Part shown: piece by piece, positions 5,937 through 12,507 of the stretch | Position numbering within the stretch: position 1 is the stretch's first letter | Layout of the letters: each line of letters opens with the position of its first letter | DNA from: Clostridium sp. CAG:448 | GTDB lineage: Bacteria > Bacillota > Clostridia > Oscillospirales > CAG-272 | Length of the DNA: 12,507 bases | Reading direction: 5' to 3' | NCBI GenBank assembly: GCA_000433415.1 | Contig: FR890569.1 | Coordinates: 17,904 to 30,410 of the forward strand | Notes under the pieces: generated by a model | Database searches by the model: none | What the model was told of the DNA's origin: nothing | Seen by the model: the letters and a program-made list of their open reading frames with translations, nothing else | Position numbers and translations under genes: made by a program

Positions 5937-8170
5937 CCCAGGCAGACCGTATTTTCGAGCGTTTTCCCCCTTTTATCAGGGATTACATTTATGCGCATGC
6001 GTGGGATTCCTTGCGCGAGGTTCAGCTTGCCGCCGCGCAAACCATCCTTGAAACCGATCACCATTTGCTTCTGACCTCCTCAACCGCCAGCGGGAAAACG
6101 GAGGCGGCGTTTTTTCCCATTCTTTCACTTTTGTACGAAAACATGCCGCAATCGGTCGGAGTCATCTATATTGCCCCTCTGAAATCGTTGATTAACGATC
6201 AGTTTTCACGCATTGAGGAACTCTTGGACCAAAGCGGAATCCCGGTGACACACTGGCACGGGGATGTTGCAATGTCGCACAAAAAAAAGCTCCTGACGGA
6301 GCCGCGCGGCATTCTGCAAATCACGCCGGAATCTCTGGAATCCATGTTAATCAACCGTTCCAATGATCTGTTCCGGTTATTCGGAGATCTGCGTTTTGTT
6401 GTTATCGATGAAATTCATACACTGACCGGCACCGACCGGGGCAACCAGATTCTCTGTCAGCTTTCCCGGATTGCGCACGCAATCGGAAGGCATCCGCGCA
6501 GGATCGGGCTTTCCGCTACCATCGGCGATCCTGCAATTGTCGCGAACTGGCTTTCCGCCGGAACGGGGGTTCCCACGGATATGCCGCACCTGCCCGCCGA
6601 ACGAATTCGTTGGAGACTCGGATTTGAACATTTTTATATCCAAAATCTCAAAGAAGAGCAAACGGAGGAAGCAGAAAAAAACGAGCATGCGGCGAATATC
6701 TCCGTTGCCGCCATGGATGCGGGATATGAGTATATGTACGACTGCGTACATAACAAAAAATCTCTTGTTTTTTCCAACTCCAGGGAAGAGACAGAATACC
6801 TTTGCGCCACTTTTCGCCAGATTGCAAAAATGCGGAAAGACCCGGATGTATTTCTGATTCACCACGGGAACCTGTCTGCATCCTTACGGGAAGAGGCGGA
6901 GCTGAAAATGAAAGACGAGGAAGCATTTGCGGTCACATGCGCAACGGTCACAATGGAACTCGGCATTGATATCGGCAGGTTGGAACGCGTCCTGCAGTCG
7001 CAGGCTCCGAATTCGGTCACTGGCTTTCTGCAACGTCTGGGACGTTCCGGAAGGCGCGGTCAGCCACCGGAGATGATGATGGTTTTCCGCGAGGAGGATC
7101 CGCTGCCCAACACCCCCTTGCCGCAAAGAATTCCATGGGATCTGCTGCGGGGAATTGCCATTGTGCAGCTCTACATGGAAGAACGTTTCATCGAACCGCC
7201 CGCGCAGAAAAAGCTTTCGTACAGTCTGTTGTTTCAGCAGACGCTGAGTGTATTGGCAGCCACAGGGGAGCTGACGCCCAGACAGCTTGCCGCCCGCATT
7301 CTCTCCTTGCCGCCGTTTATGCAGGTGCCAAAGGCGGATTATAAAACCCTGATCCTCTCCATGCTTGAACACGATTTTTTGGAAATGACAGAAGAAAAGG
7401 GACTGATTGTCGGACTGGCAGGGGAGCAATTGCTCAAGAGCTTCAAATTCTACGCCGTTTTCAAGGACAGCGAGGATTATACCGTAAACTGCGGCTCCGA
7501 CCAGATCGGCACCATTACGACACCACCTCCCGTCGGCGACCGCTTTGCACTGGCGGGACGCGTTTGGGAGGTGGAAGAATTGGATATTCAAAGAAAGCTG
7601 ATATACGTACACCGGGTAGACGGAAAAATGGAAATCTCCTGGCCGGGCGATTTCGGTGAAATCCACACACGGATTCTGGAGAGAATGCGCCGTGTTCTGG
7701 AGGAAGACACTGTCTATCCTTACCTCAAGCCCAATGCCCAAAAGCGCCTGGAAGCGGCAAGACATGTCTACCGGAACGCGGGACTGGACACGCAGAGTAT
7801 CGTCTGCCTTGGCGGCTTTACCTACTGTCTGTTTCCGTGGCTGGGCACACGTTCCTTCCGGACGTTGCGCAAATTCATCACCAGCCACGCCAAGGCATTC
7901 CGGATCAGCAATCTGGAATTTGAGGGATGCTATTACATGACATTCCGTATGGAAAAAGGTTCCGCATATACCCTGATCCGCGCACTTGCCGACGAAATCG
8001 AAACAAACGGCATTGACTGCAACCGTTTGGTTGCGAGCGGAGAAACGCCGATTTTTGAAAAATACGACCGATTCATTCCCGGCGAACTTTTGCGGAGTGC
8101 CTACGCTGCCGATCGGCTGCGCGCGGACGAGGCAGAGAAACGCATCAAAGAAATTCTTTCGGAATTCTGA
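5933..8170 (+). CDS. Superfamily II DEAD/DEAH-box helicase, BrxHI/Lhr-like
   Basis: The 745-residue protein carries a complete set of SF2 motifs: I TASGKTE at 51-57, Ia APLKSL at 81-86, Ib TPESLESM at 131-138, II DEIH at 159-162, III SAT at 194-196, V TCATVTMELGIDIG about 335-348, VI QRLGRSGRRG at 367-376. The GRSGRRG form and the long C-terminal region (about 400-745) fit Lhr-like and BrxHI helicases rather than RecQ or RecG. It likely translocates on nucleic acid using ATP in the cytoplasm. It starts within the stop codon of the deacetylase (ATGA overlap) with no strong ribosome binding site, which implies translational coupling. Its 3' end overlaps the convergent panE end by 26 nt. No truncation or missing motif is visible. 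Together with the BrxD-like ATPase it forms a pair known from BREX-type loci, but no BREX methylase, PglZ or BrxL is in the window. Confidence 0.9.
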   Translation: MTQADRIFERFPPFIRDYIYAHAWDSLREVQLAAAQTILETDHHLLLTSSTASGKTEAAFFPILSLLYENMPQSVGVIYIAPLKSLINDQFSRIEELLDQSGIPVTHWHGDVAMSHKKKLLTEPRGILQITPESLESMLINRSNDLFRLFGDLRFVVIDEIHTLTGTDRGNQILCQLSRIAHAIGRHPRRIGLSATIGDPAIVANWLSAGTGVPTDMPHLPAERIRWRLGFEHFYIQNLKEEQTEEAEKNEHAANISVAAMDAGYEYMYDCVHNKKSLVFSNSREETEYLCATFRQIAKMRKDPDVFLIHHGNLSASLREEAELKMKDEEAFAVTCATVTMELGIDIGRLERVLQSQAPNSVTGFLQRLGRSGRRGQPPEMMMVFREEDPLPNTPLPQRIPWDLLRGIAIVQLYMEERFIEPPAQKKLSYSLLFQQTLSVLAATGELTPRQLAARILSLPPFMQVPKADYKTLILSMLEHDFLEMTEEKGLIVGLAGEQLLKSFKFYAVFKDSEDYTVNCGSDQIGTITTPPPVGDRFALAGRVWEVEELDIQRKLIYVHRVDGKMEISWPGDFGEIHTRILERMRRVLEEDTVYPYLKPNAQKRLEAARHVYRNAGLDTQSIVCLGGFTYCLFPWLGTRSFRTLRKFITSHAKAFRISNLEFEGCYYMTFRMEKGSAYTLIRALADEIETNGIDCNRLVASGETPIFEKYDRFIPGELLRSAYAADRLRADEAEKRIKEILSEF

Positions 8171-9077
8171 GTGCCTCTTTGCAATGAATCAAAGCAACAA
8201 TCGCTTTATGCGTCGGTGTCGGAATGCCGTACTTTTCTCCCAGGCGCACCACTGCGCCGTTGATAAAGTCAATCTCCGTGCGCCGTCCGTTTTCCAAATC
8301 CTGGCACATTGACGCCTTGCCGCTTTCCAGCGTTTTTGCCGTTTTCATCAATGCGTTGAAAACGGTATCCACATCAAACGACTGCTCGCCGTCCGCATGT
8401 GCAACGGCTACAGCCTCCCGGATCAGCTCAAAAGAAAGCATGCGGGCATTTTCATCTGCTGCAATGATGCCGATTTTTGCATCCAGCAGGGCAGTCAGCG
8501 GGTTGATGGTCATATTGACAAACAGCTTTTCCCATAAAAGATGGCGGACACTGCTGCTGACCTGCGTTTCGATTCCGCACGCCTGAAATCCTCCACCCAC
8601 CGCTTCGGCGGTGGTTTTGTTTTGCGCAAGAGAACCGATATAGGTCATTCCCGCGCCCGAATGCCGGATTACCCCCGGCGAAACCGTCACGCAATTGTGC
8701 TTTGTCGTCCCCAACAATATACGCGCCTCCGGGGCAAACCGCTCCAGAATCACGCCATTTCCCATACCGTTTTGCAGGGAAAGGAGCACCGTCTTCTCAC
8801 CGATCAGATTTTTGTTTGCCTGCAACGCTGCCTCGCTTGCAGTATCCTTGACAAATAAAATCAGCAGATCCGCCGCCTCCGTTCCTTCGCCACTGCGCCG
8901 GATGGGAATGCGAACCGTCTTTTCGGATCCGTCGCAATCCAGAAGCCGGATTCCGTCCCGACTGATGTGCGCAACCGTTTCGGCAACCACATCGTAAAGG
9001 GTAACTTCATGCTGCGATGCAAGTATGCATGCGTACAGACATCCCATTGCACCCGCGCCTACAATCGAAATTTTCAT
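8145..9077 (-). CDS. panE: 2-dehydropantoate 2-reductase (ketopantoate reductase)
   Basis: The 310-residue protein begins MKISIVGAGAMGCLYACILA, a Rossmann fold with GAGAMG at 7-12 for NADP(H). It has the family signatures LWEKLFVN with catalytic Lys184, INPLTALLDA, KASMCQD at 254-260, and TEIDFINGAVV with the substrate-binding Glu268. It reduces ketopantoate to pantoate in coenzyme A biosynthesis, in the cytoplasm. Length is normal for the family. Some paralogues act on other 2-keto acids, so the exact substrate is probable rather than certain. It follows ilvE after 10 nt, and its AAAGGAG ribosome binding site overlaps the ilvE TAA stop, so the two are co-transcribed and probably coupled. Its last codons overlap the helicase end on the other strand, and a plus-strand terminator-like hairpin lies within its coding region. 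Confidence 0.9.
   Translation of the reverse strand: MKISIVGAGAMGCLYACILASQHEVTLYDVVAETVAHISRDGIRLLDCDGSEKTVRIPIRRSGEGTEAADLLILFVKDTASEAALQANKNLIGEKTVLLSLQNGMGNGVILERFAPEARILLGTTKHNCVTVSPGVIRHSGAGMTYIGSLAQNKTTAEAVGGGFQACGIETQVSSSVRHLLWEKLFVNMTINPLTALLDAKIGIIAADENARMLSFELIREAVAVAHADGEQSFDVDTVFNALMKTAKTLESGKASMCQDLENGRRTEIDFINGAVVRLGEKYGIPTPTHKAIVALIHCKEALRIPKEFL
8597..8623 (+). terminator. Rho-independent terminator-like hairpin, antisense within panE
   Basis: CCACCGC (8597-8603), loop TTCG (8604-8607), GCGGTGG (8608-8614) form a perfect 7-bp stem capped by the extra-stable C(UUCG)G tetraloop, followed directly by TTTTGTTTT. On the plus strand this is a textbook intrinsic terminator 426 nt after the helicase stop, and no other is visible between them. 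It would end the four-gene operon and leave a long 3' tail antisense to panE. On the minus strand it is coding sequence (around residues 154-160 of PanE) without a following T-run. Confidence 0.6.
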
Positions 9078-9087
9078 AGCTTCTCCT

Positions 9088-10083
9088 TTACAGCACTTTC
9101 ATAATCCAACCTTCCGGCGCCGCAATGTCACCGGACTGAATAGCAAGCAACGTTTCCCGCAGTCGGTCAATCACCTGATGCGAAGAGAACGTATAGGTCT
9201 TCTCATGATCATCCACAGAGCCGACCGGAGAAATCACGGCAGCCGTCCCGCAAAGTCCGCATTCGGCAAAATCCTTCATTTCTTCGGCACGGATCCGGCG
9301 TTCCTCCGTCCGCATCCCAAGATAGTGTTCCGCAACGTACAAAAGGGAGCGCCTTGTGATGGAAGGCAGAATGCTGCCGGATTTCGGCGTAACAAGCTTG
9401 CGGTCTTCGGTAATAAAGATCACATTTGCCCCGCCGGTTTCCTCAATGTAGGTACGGGTGCCGGCATCCAGATACAGGTTCTCGTCATAGCCGTTTGCAT
9501 GTGCATCCGAAATGGCGTACAGACTCATCGCATAGTTCAATCCTGCCTTGATGTGACCGGTACCGTGCGGCGCGGCACGGTCGAAATCGGTGATGCGAAT
9601 GCGGAGCGGTCTGACGCCGCCTGCAAAATAGGAGCCGACCGGCGTACCGAACACGCGGAACTGAAATTCCGTTGCCGGCTTAACGCCCAAAACCGGATTG
9701 GTACCGAATACATAAGGGCGCAGATACAGTGAACCGCCGCTGTCATGATCCGGTACCCAATCACGGTTTGCACTGACTACCTCTTTGATTGCCTGCTCAA
9801 ACATTCCGTCCGGCAGAGGCGGAATCATCATGCGTACACAGGAATCGTGCAGCCGCTTTGCGTTCAGATCAGGTCGGAAACACACAATGTGCCCGTCCTT
9901 GGTGCGGTATGCCTTCAGTCCCTCAAAGCAGGTCTGCGCATACTGAAGCACACACGCAGACTCATTCAGTACGATGTTCGGATCATCGGTCAGTCCGCCC
10001 TCCTCCCAGATGCCGTTGCGATATAATGCCACATACCGTTTTTCGGTTTGATGGTATGCAAATCCCTTGACTTCCTCTTTCAT
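9088..10083 (-). CDS. ilvE: Branched-chain amino acid aminotransferase
   Basis: The 331-residue protein is a fold-type IV PLP aminotransferase. Key features are the N-terminal ACVLQYAQTCFEGLKAYRTK block, the PLP lysine Lys179 in GHIKAGLNYAMSL, and the conserved EETGGANVIFI segment with Glu214 at the expected 35-residue distance. The C-terminal CGTAAVISPVG loop is typical of the longer, eukaryote-like BCAT branch. It transfers the amino group between glutamate and the 2-keto acids of valine, leucine and isoleucine in the cytoplasm. The ATG at 10083 is preceded by an AGAAAGGA ribosome binding site. It heads an ilvE-panE operon with its own promoter at 10189-10216 and a hairpin in the leader. 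The pairing makes sense because ketoisovalerate, the keto acid of valine, is also the precursor of ketopantoate. Confidence 0.93.
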   Translation of the reverse strand: MKEEVKGFAYHQTEKRYVALYRNGIWEEGGLTDDPNIVLNESACVLQYAQTCFEGLKAYRTKDGHIVCFRPDLNAKRLHDSCVRMMIPPLPDGMFEQAIKEVVSANRDWVPDHDSGGSLYLRPYVFGTNPVLGVKPATEFQFRVFGTPVGSYFAGGVRPLRIRITDFDRAAPHGTGHIKAGLNYAMSLYAISDAHANGYDENLYLDAGTRTYIEETGGANVIFITEDRKLVTPKSGSILPSITRRSLLYVAEHYLGMRTEERRIRAEEMKDFAECGLCGTAAVISPVGSVDDHEKTYTFSSHQVIDRLRETLLAIQSGDIAAPEGWIMKVL

Positions 10084-10138
10084 GGCTGTTTTTTCCTTTC
10101 TGTTTCTTCGATCCGATTACAGTGGGATCGGCAAATAA

Positions 10139-10176
10139 CAAAAACGGTGCCGGAGTTACCACACTCAGACACCGTT
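10139..10176 (-). terminator. Terminator-like hairpin in the ilvE leader (candidate attenuator)
   Basis: On the minus strand AACGGTG (10176-10170) pairs perfectly with CACCGTT (10149-10143). The inner stem continues with a G-U and a C-G pair, one mismatch and GAGT/ACTC, around a GTGGTA loop; a TTTTTGTT run follows. It lies only about 5-8 nt after the predicted ilvE start site and 60 nt before the ATG. It could stop transcripts coming from the BofC-like gene, attenuate ilvE transcription, or act as a stabilising 5' hairpin. Confidence 0.65.
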
Positions 10177-10188
10177 GCCTACACCTAT

Positions 10189-10216
10189 ATTATACACATT
10201 TTTCGGAAGTTGTCAA
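10189..10216 (-). promoter_or_regulatory. Sigma-A promoter for ilvE-panE
   Basis: On the minus strand TTGACA (10216-10211) and TATAAT (10194-10189) are both perfect and separated by 16 nt. The predicted start near 10182 gives a leader of about 100 nt. No T-box or other known riboswitch was recognised in that leader, which is too short for a T-box. Confidence 0.85.
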
Positions 10217-10240
10217 GCGTTTTTGAGAAAAAACATGGAT

Positions 10241-10693
10241 TCAGGTGCTCAGATCTCCGATCAGCATCGCCAGTTCCTCCTCGCTGTATACACAAATGCC
10301 GTCATGCAGGGATGCTCTGTCCGCATCTGGCAAACTGCGTACAGAAATTCCGGTATTCCGTTTCAGTACACCTTTTTCATCAAACACGCACAAAATGCCA
10401 TCCTGTTCGCGCAAGACGAAACAGGAGGTTTTTGCAACCGCCTCTGTATCGGTCGGCACATCCTGGGTTGTGTCCGGTGTTGTCTGGGTTGTGTCCGGTA
10501 TTGTTTCCTGTTCCGTTTCCTGTAAGTTCTTAAGTTCGCGGCGAACCAGAGCCGCGGCATTGTAAGTGGTCTTTCGCGTAATTGCATTCTCGTCTTCCAC
10601 TGCCCGGATATTTCTGAAAACGGCGATTCCCAAAATCATGGTAAAAATACAAAGAAACACCGAAATCAAACGTAAAAAGCGGTCGTGCTGCAT
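10241..10693 (-). CDS. Membrane-anchored protein with BofC-type C-terminal domain
   Basis: I chose the ATG at 10693 (150 residues) because an AAAGGA site lies 11 nt upstream and a membrane segment follows at once; a longer frame from 10789 would add 32 residues with no ribosome binding site logic. Residues 6-26 (FLRLISVFLCIFTMILGIAV) form one hydrophobic helix. A coiled, charged stretch follows, then a Thr/Pro/Asp/Gln-rich linker with two heptads (64-77). Residues about 90-150 (CFVLREQDGILCVFDEKG, then TGISVRSLPDADRASLHDGI, EEELAMLIGDLS) match the BofC C-terminal domain. In Bacillus subtilis BofC lies in the forespore intermembrane space and restrains SpoIVB in sigma-K activation. Whether this shorter protein does so is not known. 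It is divergent from the penicillin-binding protein gene. Confidence 0.75.
   Translation of the reverse strand: MQHDRFLRLISVFLCIFTMILGIAVFRNIRAVEDENAITRKTTYNAAALVRRELKNLQETEQETIPDTTQTTPDTTQDVPTDTEAVAKTSCFVLREQDGILCVFDEKGVLKRNTGISVRSLPDADRASLHDGICVYSEEELAMLIGDLST
10463..10504 (-). repeat. Two 21-bp in-frame tandem repeats in the BofC-like linker
   Basis: Positions 10463-10483 and 10484-10504 are adjacent 21-bp copies differing at one base (g10479 versus a10500). They encode TTPDTTQ and TIPDTTQ in the linker between the membrane helix and the BofC-type domain. Being a multiple of three, copy-number change would alter linker length but not frame. Confidence 0.85.
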
Positions 10694-10735
10694 ATCATTC
10701 CCATTCCTTTCATTTTCAGCAGGTAAAGCAAAAAG

Positions 10736-10746
10736 TTGACTGTCAA
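10736..10746. promoter_or_regulatory. Short palindrome in the BofC-like/PBP divergent region
   Basis: TTGAC-T-GTCAA is a perfect 11-bp palindrome in the 136-nt gap (10694-10829) between the divergent genes. It could be an operator or contribute a -35 box to either strand, but no convincing -10 box follows at the right distance on either side. I see no clear vegetative promoter in this gap; a sporulation-type promoter is possible but not demonstrated. Confidence 0.25.
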
Positions 10747-10829
10747 TATTTTGAACGCTTTGTGCAAGAAATATGCAACCGCGGAACAAAATATATCAGT
10801 ACTTTGCGACAGAAAGAGAGGGTACGTCA

Positions 10830-12507
10830 ATGATAAAAAATGCAAAATCCGCAAAATCCGTAAAAAGAAAAAAAGGGAAGCGTTTTTTTCGCGTACTCCT
10901 GATCCTTTTGGCAGTTCTATTTCTTGCCGCCATTCCCTGCGTGATATATGCAACAACACGGATAAAAAACAAAATGGACGCCGGTCGCACCATCGATAAC
11001 ATCCTTATGACGACCACCGACGCGGAAAGCATCCTGTATCACTACGAAGAAATCGACGGGAAACGGACACTCTGCGTAACGGAAAACGGGATTCTGCACG
11101 GTGCGGGATGGTGCATTCCCGTCCGCTATGAAGAAATTCCGGAAGACCTGATCTTTGCCCTGATCTCCATCGAGGACAAACGCTTTTTTCAGCACCACGG
11201 CGTGGACATCAAACGGACGCTGCTGGCGGGCGTCAACTATTTTTTTCATTACGGCGACAAATTCGGCGCCTCCACCATTACCCAACAGCTGATCAAAAAC
11301 CTGACCGGCGACAGTGAACAAACACCGGACCGAAAGCTGCGTGAAATCTCGGCGGCTTATCGCTTGGAAGAGGAAGCCGACAAAACGGAAATTCTGGAGG
11401 CGTACCTGAACCTTGTAAACTTTGCACAGGGGTGCTACGGCATCGGGGCGGCTTCCATGCGATACTTCGGAAAAAACGTCGGCGATCTGACATTGGAAGA
11501 ATCCGCCTCCATTGTTGCCATTGCCAATAATCCGGGCTACTATGACCCGATTACCCATCCGGAAAACAACCGTGAACGCAGAAATCTGATCCTGACGGAA
11601 ATGAAAGAGCAGGGGTATATCACAGAAGAGCGTTACATTGCCGCAGTGCAAAGTCCGGTGGACACCTCAAACGGACGTGAGCGTGAAAAAAGCAGTATCC
11701 ACTCCTGGTACACCGACATGGTTATTACGGACGTCATCAACGATCTCTGCACGACCTACGGATACACACCTGCCCAGGCGTCCGTCATGGTATATAACGG
11801 GGGACTGCGCATAGAAACCTGTATGAATCCGACGATCCAGAAAACGGTCGAAGCCTACTTTTCGGATCCTTCGCATTTTTCGCAAGCATCCGACGACGAA
11901 TATCCACAATGCGCCGCCATCGTAATTGACCCTCAAACGGGCGATATTCTCGGCGTCGCCGGCAGAATCGGCGAAAAAGCAGGGGACCGGGTACTCAACC
12001 TTGCCACAGACGCACTGCACCCGACCGGCTCGGTCATCAAACCGCTCTCTGCCTACGCGCCGGCATTGGAACTCGGTCACCTTTCCTGGGCATCCGTATT
12101 TGACGACAGCCCGGTACGCACCGGTCACGGCCGTCCCTGGCCGCAAAATGCAAATCACTGCTATCGGGGACCGACCGATGTTCCGACCGCACTGCTCAAT
12201 TCCACCAATACGGTGGCTGTCCGGGTTTTGGAAAACTGCGTGGGTATCGACCGTTCTTTTGCATTTCTGCAGGAGCACCTCGGCATGAAAAACCTGATCG
12301 CAGGCAGAACGGAGAACGGAGTGGAGGTCAGTGACAAAAACAGCGTCGCCCTGGGGCTCGGTCAGCTTGCACATGGCGTCACCCTGCGCGAAATCACCGG
12401 CGGATACACGATATTCACAGACGGGGTTTACCATGCTCCGCGCTCATACTACCGTGTGTACAGTGCAGAGGGCGAGCTGCTGCTTTCGCGTTGCACGGAA
12501 CGTGAAT
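10830..12507 (+). CDS. Class A penicillin-binding protein (PBP1a-like), 3' end beyond window
   Basis: The ATG at 10830 follows AGAGAGGG by about 7 nt; 559 codons are open to the window edge. A short basic cytoplasmic tail (KRKKGKR) precedes one membrane anchor at about 19-41. The glycosyltransferase-51 domain has EDKRFFQHHG with catalytic Glu115, GASTITQQLIKN at 146-157, RKLREISAAYRLE with Glu172 (57 residues after Glu115, as in E. coli PBP1b), and EILEAYLNLVNFAQGCYGIG. The transpeptidase domain has SVIK with nucleophile Ser401 and STN at 458-460; the KTG motif would lie beyond the edge. The enzyme polymerises lipid II and cross-links peptidoglycan outside the membrane. It is divergent from the BofC-like gene, so a link to spore cortex or germ-cell-wall synthesis is possible but unproven; it could equally be the housekeeping PBP1. 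Confidence 0.93.
   Translation, partial: MIKNAKSAKSVKRKKGKRFFRVLLILLAVLFLAAIPCVIYATTRIKNKMDAGRTIDNILMTTTDAESILYHYEEIDGKRTLCVTENGILHGAGWCIPVRYEEIPEDLIFALISIEDKRFFQHHGVDIKRTLLAGVNYFFHYGDKFGASTITQQLIKNLTGDSEQTPDRKLREISAAYRLEEEADKTEILEAYLNLVNFAQGCYGIGAASMRYFGKNVGDLTLEESASIVAIANNPGYYDPITHPENNRERRNLILTEMKEQGYITEERYIAAVQSPVDTSNGREREKSSIHSWYTDMVITDVINDLCTTYGYTPAQASVMVYNGGLRIETCMNPTIQKTVEAYFSDPSHFSQASDDEYPQCAAIVIDPQTGDILGVAGRIGEKAGDRVLNLATDALHPTGSVIKPLSAYAPALELGHLSWASVFDDSPVRTGHGRPWPQNANHCYRGPTDVPTALLNSTNTVAVRVLENCVGIDRSFAFLQEHLGMKNLIAGRTENGVEVSDKNSVALGLGQLAHGVTLREITGGYTIFTDGVYHAPRSYYRVYSAEGELLLSRCTERE

Noticed and set aside
6884..7888. A 334-codon minus-strand open frame
   Set aside because: Antisense to the helicase, low-complexity shadow composition, no ribosome binding site; the helicase motifs are on the other strand.
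1993..8170. Calling the operon a BREX system
   Set aside because: Only BrxD-like and BrxHI-like proteins are present; PglX methylase, PglZ, BrxC/PglY and BrxL are not seen in the window.
9025..9732. A 235-codon plus-strand open frame
   Set aside because: Antisense to ilvE and panE, both of which have unambiguous catalytic motifs.
11667..12434. A 255-codon minus-strand open frame
   Set aside because: Antisense to the penicillin-binding protein transpeptidase domain (SVIK, STN motifs on the plus strand).
1..12507. CRISPR arrays, tRNA/rRNA genes, insertion sequences, integrase or attachment sites
   Set aside because: None seen; the only direct repeats found are the 28-bp and 21-bp tandem pairs, and gene order gives no sign of a mobile element boundary.

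Overview
The window looks like a chromosomal segment from a low-to-moderate GC Gram-positive bacterium of the Clostridia (Oscillospiraceae/Ruminococcaceae-like by general protein style; inference, not computed). The evidence is a set of textbook sigma-A promoters (TTGACA/TATAAT), strong purine-rich ribosome binding sites, a BofC-type C-terminal domain next to a class A penicillin-binding protein, and a TerB-N/ATPase/helicase operon of the kind found in Firmicutes.

Layout, left to right: (1) 1-1807, minus strand: the 602 N-terminal codons of an aconitase-superfamily hydratase running off the left edge. (2) 1808-1992: a compact divergent promoter region with one near-perfect promoter per strand and a 7-7-7 palindrome over the minus-strand -10 box. 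(3) 1993-8170, plus strand: a tightly packed four-gene operon encoding a TerB-N/TerB-C protein, a BrxD-like (DUF2791-type) P-loop ATPase, a NodB-type deacetylase without a signal peptide, and a BrxHI/Lhr-like superfamily II helicase. (4) 8145-10083, minus strand: ilvE then panE, with panE converging on and overlapping the helicase 3' end by 26 nt. The pair has its own strong promoter, and a terminator-like hairpin lies in its leader. (5) 10241-10693, minus strand: a small membrane-anchored protein with a BofC-type C-terminal domain. (6) 10830 to the right edge, plus strand: a class A penicillin-binding protein, divergent from the BofC-like gene and truncated by the window after its SxN motif.

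The most striking observation is in the first gene of the four-gene operon. A 28-bp unit is tandemly duplicated at 3523-3578 with one mismatch. Because 28 is not a multiple of three, the duplication throws the gene out of frame and cuts off its TerB-C domain. Removing either copy restores a 595-residue protein whose stop codon overlaps the ATPase start by 8 nt. Both copies encode the same decapeptide in different frames and differ only by a synonymous base, so this is a candidate slipped-strand ON/OFF switch or a recent inactivating mutation. The ATPase and helicase pair resembles the BrxD/BrxHI pair of BREX-type phage defence. With the TerB protein and the embedded deacetylase, the operon is a plausible but unproven DNA-processing or defence module.
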